Origin: an uncultured Burkholderiales bacterium
GTDB taxonomy: Bacteria; Pseudomonadota; Gammaproteobacteria; Burkholderiales; Burkholderiaceae
Assembly: GCA_946480465.1 (NCBI GenBank)
Contig: CAMLJY010000084.1
Span: 1-22,133, forward strand
Direction of reading: 5' to 3'
Length of the DNA stretch: 22,133 nt
The notes below the pieces were generated by a model that saw only the letters and a program-made list of their open reading frames with translations, ran no database searches and was not told where the DNA came from. Shown here in pieces: positions 8,630-15,007 of the stretch (within the stretch, counting starts at the first letter, position 1; the number at the start of each line of letters is the position of its first letter). A program made the position numbers and the translations under genes.

Positions 8630-9559
8630 ATGACCACCGCCACCACCGTGCCCACCACGCGGGCGATCTCGCCGGCCACGCAGGGATGGCTGCTGGGGGC
8701 GCTGGGTGTCGCGATCTTCGCGCTGTCGATCCCGATGACGCGCCTGGCCAGCGGCAGCGCGGAGGAGCCGCAGCTGCCGGCGGTGTTCGTGGCCATCGGC
8801 CGCGCGGCGCTGGCGGGCCTGCTGGCGCTGGGCTGGCTGGCTGCCACCCGCGCCGCCTGGCCGCGTCCCGCGCAGTGGCGCCAGCTGGCGCTGACCGCGC
8901 TGGGCGTGGTCTTCGGCTGGCCGCTGTGCCTCGGTTTCGCGGTGCTGCATGTCGATGCCGTGCATGCTTCCGTCGTCACCGGCGTGCTGCCGATCGCCAC
9001 CGCGGTGGTGGGCGCGCTGCTGCTGCGCCAGCGGCCGGGCGCCGGCTTCTGGGCCTGCGCGCTGCTGGGCACGGGGCTTGTTCTCGGCTTCGCGGCCTGG
9101 AAGGGCGGCGCCGGTTTCCAGAGGGCCGACGCCCTGCTGCTGATCGCCGTGCTGCTGGGCGCCTTCGGCTACGTGCAGGGCGCGCGGCTGTCCAGCGGCC
9201 CGCCGGCCACAGCGATGCCGGCCGAGCAGGTGATCTGCTGGGTGCTGGTGCTCAGCCTGCCCATCACGCTGCCGGTGGCGCTTTACACCTGGCCCGCCGC
9301 GCCGGTGAAGGCCAGCGCCTGGGGCGGCTTCCTCTACGTCTCGGTGTTCTCGATGTGGCTGGGCTTCTTCGCCTGGTACCGCGGCCTGGCGCTGGGCGGC
9401 ACGCTGCGCGTCAGCCAGGTGCAGCTGCTGCAGCCTTTCCTGTCGATGTGGTTCGCGGTGCCGCTGCTGGGCGAGAAGCTCGACGGCGCGACCATCGGCT
9501 TCTCGCTGGCCGTGATGGCGACCGTGTTCCTGTCCAAGCGCGTCGGCGCACCGAAATGA
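8630..9559 (+). CDS. DMT superfamily transporter (EamA family)
   Basis: A 309-residue inner-membrane protein with about ten predicted hydrophobic helices, the usual size and layout of EamA/RhaT-type permeases with two repeated five-helix halves. Helices are visible at about 19-36, 48-70, 83-105, 110-123, 130-147 and onward to the last one ending FLSKR near the C-terminus, which is cytoplasmic and positive. The LQPFLSMWFAVPLLGEKL segment in the second half is the well-known EamA block. Relatives export amino acids and other small metabolites. GGAAGGA lies eight bases before the ATG. Position as first gene of an operon divergent from a MocR regulator points to export of an amino acid or its derivative; substrate and direction are inference. 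Confidence 0.92.
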   Translation: MTTATTVPTTRAISPATQGWLLGALGVAIFALSIPMTRLASGSAEEPQLPAVFVAIGRAALAGLLALGWLAATRAAWPRPAQWRQLALTALGVVFGWPLCLGFAVLHVDAVHASVVTGVLPIATAVVGALLLRQRPGAGFWACALLGTGLVLGFAAWKGGAGFQRADALLLIAVLLGAFGYVQGARLSSGPPATAMPAEQVICWVLVLSLPITLPVALYTWPAAPVKASAWGGFLYVSVFSMWLGFFAWYRGLALGGTLRVSQVQLLQPFLSMWFAVPLLGEKLDGATIGFSLAVMATVFLSKRVGAPK

Positions 9560-9566
9560 GCGCGCG

Positions 9567-10037
9567 ATGAACGGCCTCATCATCTCCACCGATCCAGCCC
9601 GGCTCGACGTCGCGCTGATCCACCGCTTCCTCAGTGAGGAATCGCATTGGGCGCGCGGCATCCCGCGCGAGGTGGTCGAGCGCTCGATCGCGCACAGCCT
9701 GTGTTTCGGCGCCTATGACGACGACGGCGCACAGCTCGGCTTCGCCCGCGTGGTCACCGACCGCGCCACCTTCGCCTGGCTGGCTGACGTGTTCGTGCTG
9801 GAAGGCCTGCGCGGCCGCGGCATCGGCGAGGCGCTGGTGCTGGCCGTGAACGCGCACGCCGAACTGCAAGGCATCCGGCGCCGCCTGCTCGCCACCAGCA
9901 GTGCGGCGCCGCTGTACGCTCGGCACGGCTGGGTTCCGCTGGCCAGGCCCGAGATCTACATGGAACGCAGCGACCCGGCGGCCTACAGCCGGCCGATGCG
10001 CGCCCCCACATCCACCGCCCCCGGAGACAAGCCATGA
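9567..10037 (+). CDS. GNAT family N-acetyltransferase
   Basis: A 156-residue GNAT enzyme. The acetyl-CoA loop is RGRGIG at 82-87, preceded by WLADVFVLEG, and the C-terminal LYARHGWVPL block (about 115-124) is typical of small amine or amino-acid acetyltransferases. The gene starts seven bases after the exporter stop and its last four bases overlap the start of the aminotransferase gene (ATGA at 10034-10037), so it belongs to the operon and is probably translationally coupled. By context it may acetylate the amino acid handled by the module, a common way to detoxify or tag an amine; nothing in the sequence proves the substrate. The last 20 residues are Pro/Ser/Thr-rich and lie outside the fold. 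Confidence 0.87.
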   Translation: MNGLIISTDPARLDVALIHRFLSEESHWARGIPREVVERSIAHSLCFGAYDDDGAQLGFARVVTDRATFAWLADVFVLEGLRGRGIGEALVLAVNAHAELQGIRRRLLATSSAAPLYARHGWVPLARPEIYMERSDPAAYSRPMRAPTSTAPGDKP

Positions 10038-11239
10038 CGCTTTGGCACCAAGCCCGTCGCAGCGCGCGACTGAACCCGTCGATCATCCGCGAGATCCTGA
10101 AGGTCACCGAGAAGCCCGGCATCCTGTCGATGGCCGGCGGCCTGCCCTCCGCGGACAGCTTCCCGGTCGAGGAGATGCGCGCCGCCTGCCAGAAGGTGCT
10201 GACCGATGCCCCGCGCGAGGCGCTGCAGTACGCCGCCAGCGAAGGTTTCGGCCCGCTGCGCGAGTGGGTGGCCGCCAAGCTGACGGCGATGGGCCACCCG
10301 GTCGGCCTCGACCAGGTGCTGATCACCACCGGCTCGCAGCAGGGCCTGGACCTGGTCGGCAAGGTGATGGTCGACGCCGGCGCGCCGGTGGCGGTGGAGA
10401 CGCCCACCTACCTGGGCGCGCTGCAGGCCTTCAACCCCTACGAGCCGATCTACGCCAGCCTGGAAAGCGACAACGACGGCCCACTGCCCGAGGCCATCGC
10501 GCGCCTGCCGCACGACGCGCCGGGCACCCGTTTCGCGTACCTGCTGCCGAACTTCCAGAACCCCACCGGCCGCGTGATGCCGGCGGCGCGCCGCGACGCG
10601 CTGGTGCGCGCCGCCCAGGCCGCGAACGTGCCGCTGGTGGAAGACAACCCCTACGGCGACCTCTGGTTCGATGAAGAGCCGCCGGCGCCCATCGCCTCGC
10701 GCTGGGCCGAGGGCACGATCTACCTCGGCTCCTTCTCGAAGGTGCTGGCCCCGGGCTTCCGCCTGGGCTACGTGGTCGCCCCGCGCGAGCTGTGCCCCAA
10801 GCTGCTGCAGGCCAAGCAGGCGGCTGACCTGCACACCCCCGGCTTCAACCAGCGCGTGGTGCACGAGGTGATCCGCGAGGGGTTCCTGGACCGGCACGTA
10901 CCGTCGATCCGCGCCCGCTACAAGGCCCAGCGCGACGCCATGGCCGCCGGCCTGCGCCGCCACCTGCCCGAGGGCAGCGAGTGGCAGGAGCCCAAGGGCG
11001 GCATGTTCTTCTGGGTGCGTCTGCCCGACGGCATCGACGCGATGGCGCTGCTGCCCAAGGCGGTGGAGGCGGGCATCGCCTTCGTGCCGGGCGCCGCGTT
11101 CTACGCGCACGCGCCGGACCCGCGCACGCTGCGCCTGTCCTTCGTCACGCTGAAGGCCGAAGCCATCGCCGACGGCGTCGCCGTGCTCGGCCGCGTGATC
11201 CGCGAGCAGCAGGAAGCCACGGCCGAGGCCACGCCCTGA
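10034..11239 (+). CDS. PLP-dependent class I/II aminotransferase
   Basis: A 401-residue fold type I aminotransferase resembling the LysN/2-aminoadipate and MocR-like branch. Landmarks are MAGGLPSADSFP (33-44), the N-P-T-G block in NFQNPTG (173-179), VEDNPYGDLWF (202-212) with Asp204 and Tyr207 for PLP, the Schiff-base lysine in GSFSKVLAPGFRLGY (Lys236), and the C-terminal LRLSFV substrate-carboxylate arginine block. It would exchange the amino group of an amino acid with a 2-oxo acid. GGAG lies nine bases before the ATG, and the start overlaps the GNAT stop by four bases. It is homologous to the aminotransferase half of the divergent regulator, so both may recognise related amino acids. The 24-base gap to the next gene supports an operon. 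Confidence 0.93.
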   Translation: MTLWHQARRSARLNPSIIREILKVTEKPGILSMAGGLPSADSFPVEEMRAACQKVLTDAPREALQYAASEGFGPLREWVAAKLTAMGHPVGLDQVLITTGSQQGLDLVGKVMVDAGAPVAVETPTYLGALQAFNPYEPIYASLESDNDGPLPEAIARLPHDAPGTRFAYLLPNFQNPTGRVMPAARRDALVRAAQAANVPLVEDNPYGDLWFDEEPPAPIASRWAEGTIYLGSFSKVLAPGFRLGYVVAPRELCPKLLQAKQAADLHTPGFNQRVVHEVIREGFLDRHVPSIRARYKAQRDAMAAGLRRHLPEGSEWQEPKGGMFFWVRLPDGIDAMALLPKAVEAGIAFVPGAAFYAHAPDPRTLRLSFVTLKAEAIADGVAVLGRVIREQQEATAEATP

Positions 11240-11263
11240 AACGCCGCCGGGGTGGACGCTCAC

Positions 11264-12238
11264 ATGATGAGTCATGACGACCTGATCGCCGCCGCGCGCA
11301 GCGTGCACGCGGTGATGCCGCCGACGCCGCAGTACCGGTGGCCGCTGCTGGAGGCGCTGGTGGCGCCCGGGCCGGACGACGGCACCGAACTGTGGGTCAA
11401 GCACGAGAACCACACGCCGGTGGGTGCATTCAAGATCCGCGGCGGCATCGTGTACTTCGAGCGCCTGCTGGCGCGTGGCGAGCGCCCGGCGGGCGTCGTC
11501 AGTGCCACGCGCGGCAACCATGGCCAGTCGATCGGCTTCGCCGCGCGCCGGCACGGCATCCCGGCGCTGATCGTCGTGCCGCGCGGCAACAGCCGCGAGA
11601 AGAACGCGGCGATGCGCACGCAGGGCGTGGAGCTGGTCGAGCACGGCGCCGACTTCCAGGAAGCGCGCGAGCATGCCCAGGCCCTGGCCGCCGCGCGCGG
11701 CTGGCTGATGGTGCCGTCCTTCCACCCGGACCTGGTCGCCGGTGTCGCGAGTTATGCGCTGGAGCTGTTCACCGAGCTGCCGCGGCTGGACACGGTGTAC
11801 GTGCCGATCGGCCTCGGTTCCGGCGCCTGCGGCCTGATCGCCGCGCGCGATGCGCTGGGCCTGGCGACCGAGATCGTCGGCGTCGTGTCGACCGGCGCGC
11901 CGGCCTATGCGCTGTCGCTGGCGCGCGGGGAGCCGGTGTCGCATGCGGTCACCACGGTGCTGGCCGACGGCATGGCCTGCCGCACCCCGGAGCCGCAGGC
12001 GCTGGCCATGATGCAGCGCGGCCTCGCGCGCACCGTGCAGGTCAGCGACGAGCAGATCGCCGCCGCGATGCGCCGGCTGTACGAGTGCACGCACCAGGCC
12101 GCCGAAGGGGCCGGCGCGGCTGCGCTCGCGGCCGCGCTGGCCGAGGCACCGAAACTCGCGGGCCGCCGCACGGCCGTGGTGTTGAGTGGTGCGAACGTGG
12201 ACCGCTGCGTGTTCGCCGAGGTGCTGGGAGCCGATTGA
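11264..12238 (+). CDS. threonine/serine dehydratase-like PLP enzyme (fold type II)
   Basis: A 324-residue fold type II PLP enzyme. The Schiff-base lysine is in VGAFKIRGG (Lys57), the substrate/phosphate loop is ATRGNHGQS (81-89), and the PLP phosphate glycine loop is GLGSGACG (183-190). The protein ends with the VVLSGANVD block. Family members remove water and ammonia from hydroxy amino acids (threonine, serine, 3-hydroxyaspartate) to give enamines that become 2-oxo acids. It lacks the C-terminal ACT regulatory domain of biosynthetic IlvA, so a catabolic role is likely; hydroxyaspartate or hydroxyectoine-type substrates are alternatives to threonine. GGGGTGG about eight bases upstream favours ATG 11264; GTG 11252 or ATG 11267 are possible. 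Its stop overlaps the next start by one base. Confidence 0.88.
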   Translation: MMSHDDLIAAARSVHAVMPPTPQYRWPLLEALVAPGPDDGTELWVKHENHTPVGAFKIRGGIVYFERLLARGERPAGVVSATRGNHGQSIGFAARRHGIPALIVVPRGNSREKNAAMRTQGVELVEHGADFQEAREHAQALAAARGWLMVPSFHPDLVAGVASYALELFTELPRLDTVYVPIGLGSGACGLIAARDALGLATEIVGVVSTGAPAYALSLARGEPVSHAVTTVLADGMACRTPEPQALAMMQRGLARTVQVSDEQIAAAMRRLYECTHQAAEGAGAAALAAALAEAPKLAGRRTAVVLSGANVDRCVFAEVLGAD

Positions 12239-12708
12239 TGACGTCCGAAATGAGCGTGGAACAACGCCTGGCCACGCTGGGCCTGCAGCTGCCGCCGGTG
12301 GTCCCCACCCGCGGCAGCTTCGAGCCCTTCGTGCTGGTCGACTCGGTGCTGTACCTCTCGGGCAAGGGCGCGCCGCTGCGCGACGGCGAAATGCCGGTGC
12401 CCAAGGTCGGCGCCGAGGTGTCGGTGGCCGAGGCGCAGGTCCATGCGCGCGACGTCGGCCTGTACCTGCTGGCCCTGATGCGCGAGGCGCTCGGCGGCTT
12501 CGGCCGCGTTCGCCGCGTCGTCAAGGTCCTGGGCATGGTCAACGCCGTGCCGGATTTCACCCGCCACACCGAGGTGATCAACGGCTGCTCGGACCTGCTG
12601 ATCGCCGCCCTCGGCGAGCGTGGCCGGCATGCGCGTTCGGCCGTCGGCGTCGGCTCGCTGCCGCGTGGCTTCGCGGTCGAGATCGAGGCCGTGGTCGCGG
12701 TCGACTGA
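12238..12708 (+). CDS. RidA family (YjgF/UK114-like) protein
   Basis: A 156-residue single-domain RidA-family protein. RidA enzymes hydrolyse reactive enamines and imines such as 2-aminoacrylate released by PLP dehydratases, protecting other PLP enzymes. The C-terminal signature is present: HARSAVGVGSLPRGFAVEIEA (about 131-151), with the catalytic-type arginine at 133 and the conserved Glu at about 148-150. The length (156) and N-terminal PPVVPTRGSFEPFV fit the longer RidA subgroup rather than canonical 128-residue RidA. Its ATG shares one base with the dehydratase stop (TGATG at 12236-12240), so the two proteins are probably made together. That pairing of enamine producer and enamine hydrolase is functionally sensible. 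Activity of this subgroup is less certain than for RidA proper. Confidence 0.92.
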   Translation: MTSEMSVEQRLATLGLQLPPVVPTRGSFEPFVLVDSVLYLSGKGAPLRDGEMPVPKVGAEVSVAEAQVHARDVGLYLLALMREALGGFGRVRRVVKVLGMVNAVPDFTRHTEVINGCSDLLIAALGERGRHARSAVGVGSLPRGFAVEIEAVVAVD

Positions 12709-12736
12709 ACCCTCTCTAGCACTGGACACGAGAACC

Positions 12737-13576
12737 ATGACGACAACCCGCCGTTTCAGCCAGCTCGACGTCTTCACCGCCACGCCGCTGCGCGGCAACC
12801 CCCTGGCCGTGGTGCACGACGCCACCGGCCTGGGCGACGCGCAGATGCAGGACTTCGCGCGCTGGACCAACCTGTCGGAAACCACCTTCCTGCTGCCGCC
12901 CACCGATGCGGCGGCGGACTACCGGGTGCGCATCTTCACGCCCGGCGGTGAGCTGCCCTTTGCCGGCCACCCCACGCTGGGCAGCTGCCACGCCTGGCTG
13001 GCCGCGGGCGGGCGGCCGAAGCAGGACGGCGTCGTGATGCAGCAATGCACCGCCGGCCTGGTGCGCGTGCGCCAGCAGGGTGCGCGGCTCGCCTTTGCCG
13101 CGCCGCCGCTGCGCCGCAGCGGTCCCGCCGATGCCGCCGTGCGCACGCGGGTGGCCGCCGCGCTGTGCCTGCCGGAAGACGCGATCCTGCGCCTGCAGTG
13201 GGTGGACAACGGCCCCGGCTGGGTCGCCGCGCTGCTGGACAGCGCCGAACGCGTGCTGGCGCTGCGGCCCGACTTCCGCGCGATGAAGGGGCTGGACATC
13301 GGCGTCGTCGGCCCGCACCCGGCGGGCGGCGAGTGCCAGTTCGAGGTGCGCGCCTTCAGCGCCGACCTGGGGGTCGGCGAGGACCCGGTGACCGGCAGCC
13401 TGAATGCCGGCCTGGCGCAGTGGCTGATCGGCGCCGGCCTGGCGCCGGACCACTACGTGGCCGCGCAGGGCACGGCCATGGGCCGTGCCGGCCGGGTCTA
13501 CGTCGACCGCGAAGGCGACGACCTGTGGATCGGCGGCGAAGTCACGCCGCTGGTGAGCGGCACCCTGGCCCTGTGA
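12737..13576 (+). CDS. PhzF family isomerase/epimerase-like protein
   Basis: A 279-residue protein of the PhzF/diaminopimelate-epimerase fold, normal length for the family. It has two similar halves. The proposed catalytic glutamate is in the NLSETTFLL block (Glu48), the first half carries FTPGGELPFAGHPTLGS (68-84) and the second half GEDPVTGSLNAG (215-226), both hallmark anion-binding loops. PhzF itself isomerises a dihydroxyanthranilate in phenazine synthesis, but most relatives have unknown substrates and no phenazine gene is present here. The ATG at 12737 gives the family start (RRFSQLDVFTATPLRGNPLAVV). It lies 28 bases after the RidA gene on the same strand. In this setting an isomerisation or racemisation of an amino-acid-derived intermediate is plausible but unproven. 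Confidence 0.93.
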   Translation: MTTTRRFSQLDVFTATPLRGNPLAVVHDATGLGDAQMQDFARWTNLSETTFLLPPTDAAADYRVRIFTPGGELPFAGHPTLGSCHAWLAAGGRPKQDGVVMQQCTAGLVRVRQQGARLAFAAPPLRRSGPADAAVRTRVAAALCLPEDAILRLQWVDNGPGWVAALLDSAERVLALRPDFRAMKGLDIGVVGPHPAGGECQFEVRAFSADLGVGEDPVTGSLNAGLAQWLIGAGLAPDHYVAAQGTAMGRAGRVYVDREGDDLWIGGEVTPLVSGTLAL

Positions 13577-13619
13577 GGCGCGTCTTCGCCGGGCAGCGCT
13601 CCGACCGAAGGACAAGTCC

Positions 13620-14282
13620 ATGACCGAGATCGACCACATCGTCGTCGCCGCCGACTCGCTGGCCCAGGGCGTCGCGTGGTGCGAAGACGTGCTCGGCGTC
13701 ACGCCGGGACCGGGCGGCAAGCATCCGCTGATGGGCACGCACAACCGCCTGTTGCGGCTGGGCGGCCCGTTCGGCAACGCCTACTTCGAGATCATCGCGA
13801 TCGACCCCGAGGCGCCGCCGCCGGGCCGCGCCCGCTGGTTCGGCCTGGACCGGCCCGCGCTGCAGGCCGCGCTGCGCGATTCGCCGCGGCTGGTGCAACT
13901 GGTGGCACGCACCGCGCAGATCGAGATGCTGCGCTGGGGGCTCATCAACCGCGGCATCGATCCCGGCCAGCCGCTGGCGGCCGAGCGGCCGACGCCGGAG
14001 GGGCTGCTGCAGTGGCGCATCGCGGTGCGCGACGATGGCGAGAACGCCTGCGAGGGCTTGCTGCCGACGCTGATCGAATGGAACGGCCGGCACCCCACCG
14101 AGGCGATGCCGCAGTCGCCGCTGACGCTCGCCTCCGTCACGCTGGCCGGCCTGCCCCCGGCCGCGATCGAGCTGCTGCGCCTGCGCGGCGTTTCCACCCC
14201 CGCGGCCGGCGAGGCCGAACCTGGGCTGCGCGTGCTGCTGGACACGCCGCGCGGCCGCGTCGAATGGGAGTCATTCCGATGA
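13620..14282 (+). CDS. VOC / glyoxalase-like domain protein
   Basis: A 220-residue protein with an N-terminal glyoxalase-like (VOC) domain that starts EIDHIVVAADSLAQGVAWCEDVLGVTP, with His6 at the usual metal position, and a long helical and strand-rich C-terminal part (about 75-220). The overall form resembles the 'glyoxalase-like domain' type that occurs as a single chain of about 200-290 residues. VOC proteins use a metal to isomerise, open or add to small carbonyl or aromatic compounds; the reaction here is unknown. GAAGGA seven bases before the ATG is a good ribosome site. It is 43 bases after phzF-like and overlaps alaX by four bases (ATGA at 14279-14282), so these two are coupled. A role in handling a reactive carbonyl made by the module is inference. 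Confidence 0.85.
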   Translation: MTEIDHIVVAADSLAQGVAWCEDVLGVTPGPGGKHPLMGTHNRLLRLGGPFGNAYFEIIAIDPEAPPPGRARWFGLDRPALQAALRDSPRLVQLVARTAQIEMLRWGLINRGIDPGQPLAAERPTPEGLLQWRIAVRDDGENACEGLLPTLIEWNGRHPTEAMPQSPLTLASVTLAGLPPAAIELLRLRGVSTPAAGEAEPGLRVLLDTPRGRVEWESFR

Positions 14283-15007
14283 CCGAAGAATTGTTCCGCG
14301 AAGATGCGTGCCTGCAGCGCTGCGAGGCCCGTGTCGTGGCCGTCGACGAGCGCGGCATCCGCCTCGACCGCACGGTGTTCTATCCGCTGGGCGGCGGCCA
14401 GGCCGGCGACAGCGGCACGCTGACCACCGCCGCCGGCCGCGTGATCGCCATCGCCGACACCCGCAAGGGCAGCGAGCCGGGCGAGATCGTGCACCTGCCG
14501 GCCGCCGGGGCCGACGTGGGCGGCCTGGCGCCCGGCGACGTGGTGACGGCCGAGATCGACTGGGCGCGCCGCCACCGCCACATGCGCTTCCACACCGCCA
14601 CGCACCTCTTGTGCGCGCTGGTGCCGCACCCGGTGGACGGCTGCTCCATCACCGCCGATTACGCGCGGCTCGACTTCCACATGACCGACCCGCTCGACAA
14701 GGAAGCGCTCACCGCGGGCATCGCGCGTTATGTCGCCGCGGCGCACCCGGTCAGCCACCGCTGGATCAGCGAGGAGGAACTGGACGCCAACCCAGGCCTC
14801 GTGCGGAGCATGAGCGTGCAGCCGCCGCGCGGCCTGGGCCGGGTGCGGGTGATGGAGGTCGAGGGCGTCGACCTGCAGCCCTGTGGTGGCACCCACGTGG
14901 CCAACACGTCCGAGATCGGTTCCGTGATCGTCACCAAGATCGAGAAGAAGAGCGCCAAGACCCGCAGGGTCGTGCTTGGCTTTGCGGCGGCGCCGTTTGT
15001 CGTCTAG
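14279..15007 (+). CDS. alaX: alanyl-tRNA editing protein AlaX
   Basis: A 242-residue free-standing relative of the AlaRS editing domain. It hydrolyses Ser- or Gly-tRNA(Ala) in trans. The zinc ligands are visible: HTATH (His105, His109) and CGGTH (Cys202, His206). The N-terminal domain carries the FYPLGGGQAGDSG block (34-46), placing it with the medium-length AlaX proteins rather than the very short ones. The ATG overlaps the VOC stop by four bases, which makes it the last gene of the eight-gene operon. Its stop TAG (15005-15007) overlaps the stop of the convergent patatin gene in a shared CTAG. In other bacteria AlaX-type editors also guard against non-protein amino acids, which would fit a module dealing with an unusual amino acid; this is inference. 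Confidence 0.93.
   Translation: MTEELFREDACLQRCEARVVAVDERGIRLDRTVFYPLGGGQAGDSGTLTTAAGRVIAIADTRKGSEPGEIVHLPAAGADVGGLAPGDVVTAEIDWARRHRHMRFHTATHLLCALVPHPVDGCSITADYARLDFHMTDPLDKEALTAGIARYVAAAHPVSHRWISEEELDANPGLVRSMSVQPPRGLGRVRVMEVEGVDLQPCGGTHVANTSEIGSVIVTKIEKKSAKTRRVVLGFAAAPFVV

Noticed and set aside
8483..9661. N-terminal extension of the MocR frame through the DMT gene
   Set aside because: Antisense composition without a domain; the GntR domain begins after ATG 8482 and the operator lies between.
12737..13576. PhzF as a sign of phenazine biosynthesis
   Set aside because: No other phz gene is present; PhzF relatives are widespread with other roles.
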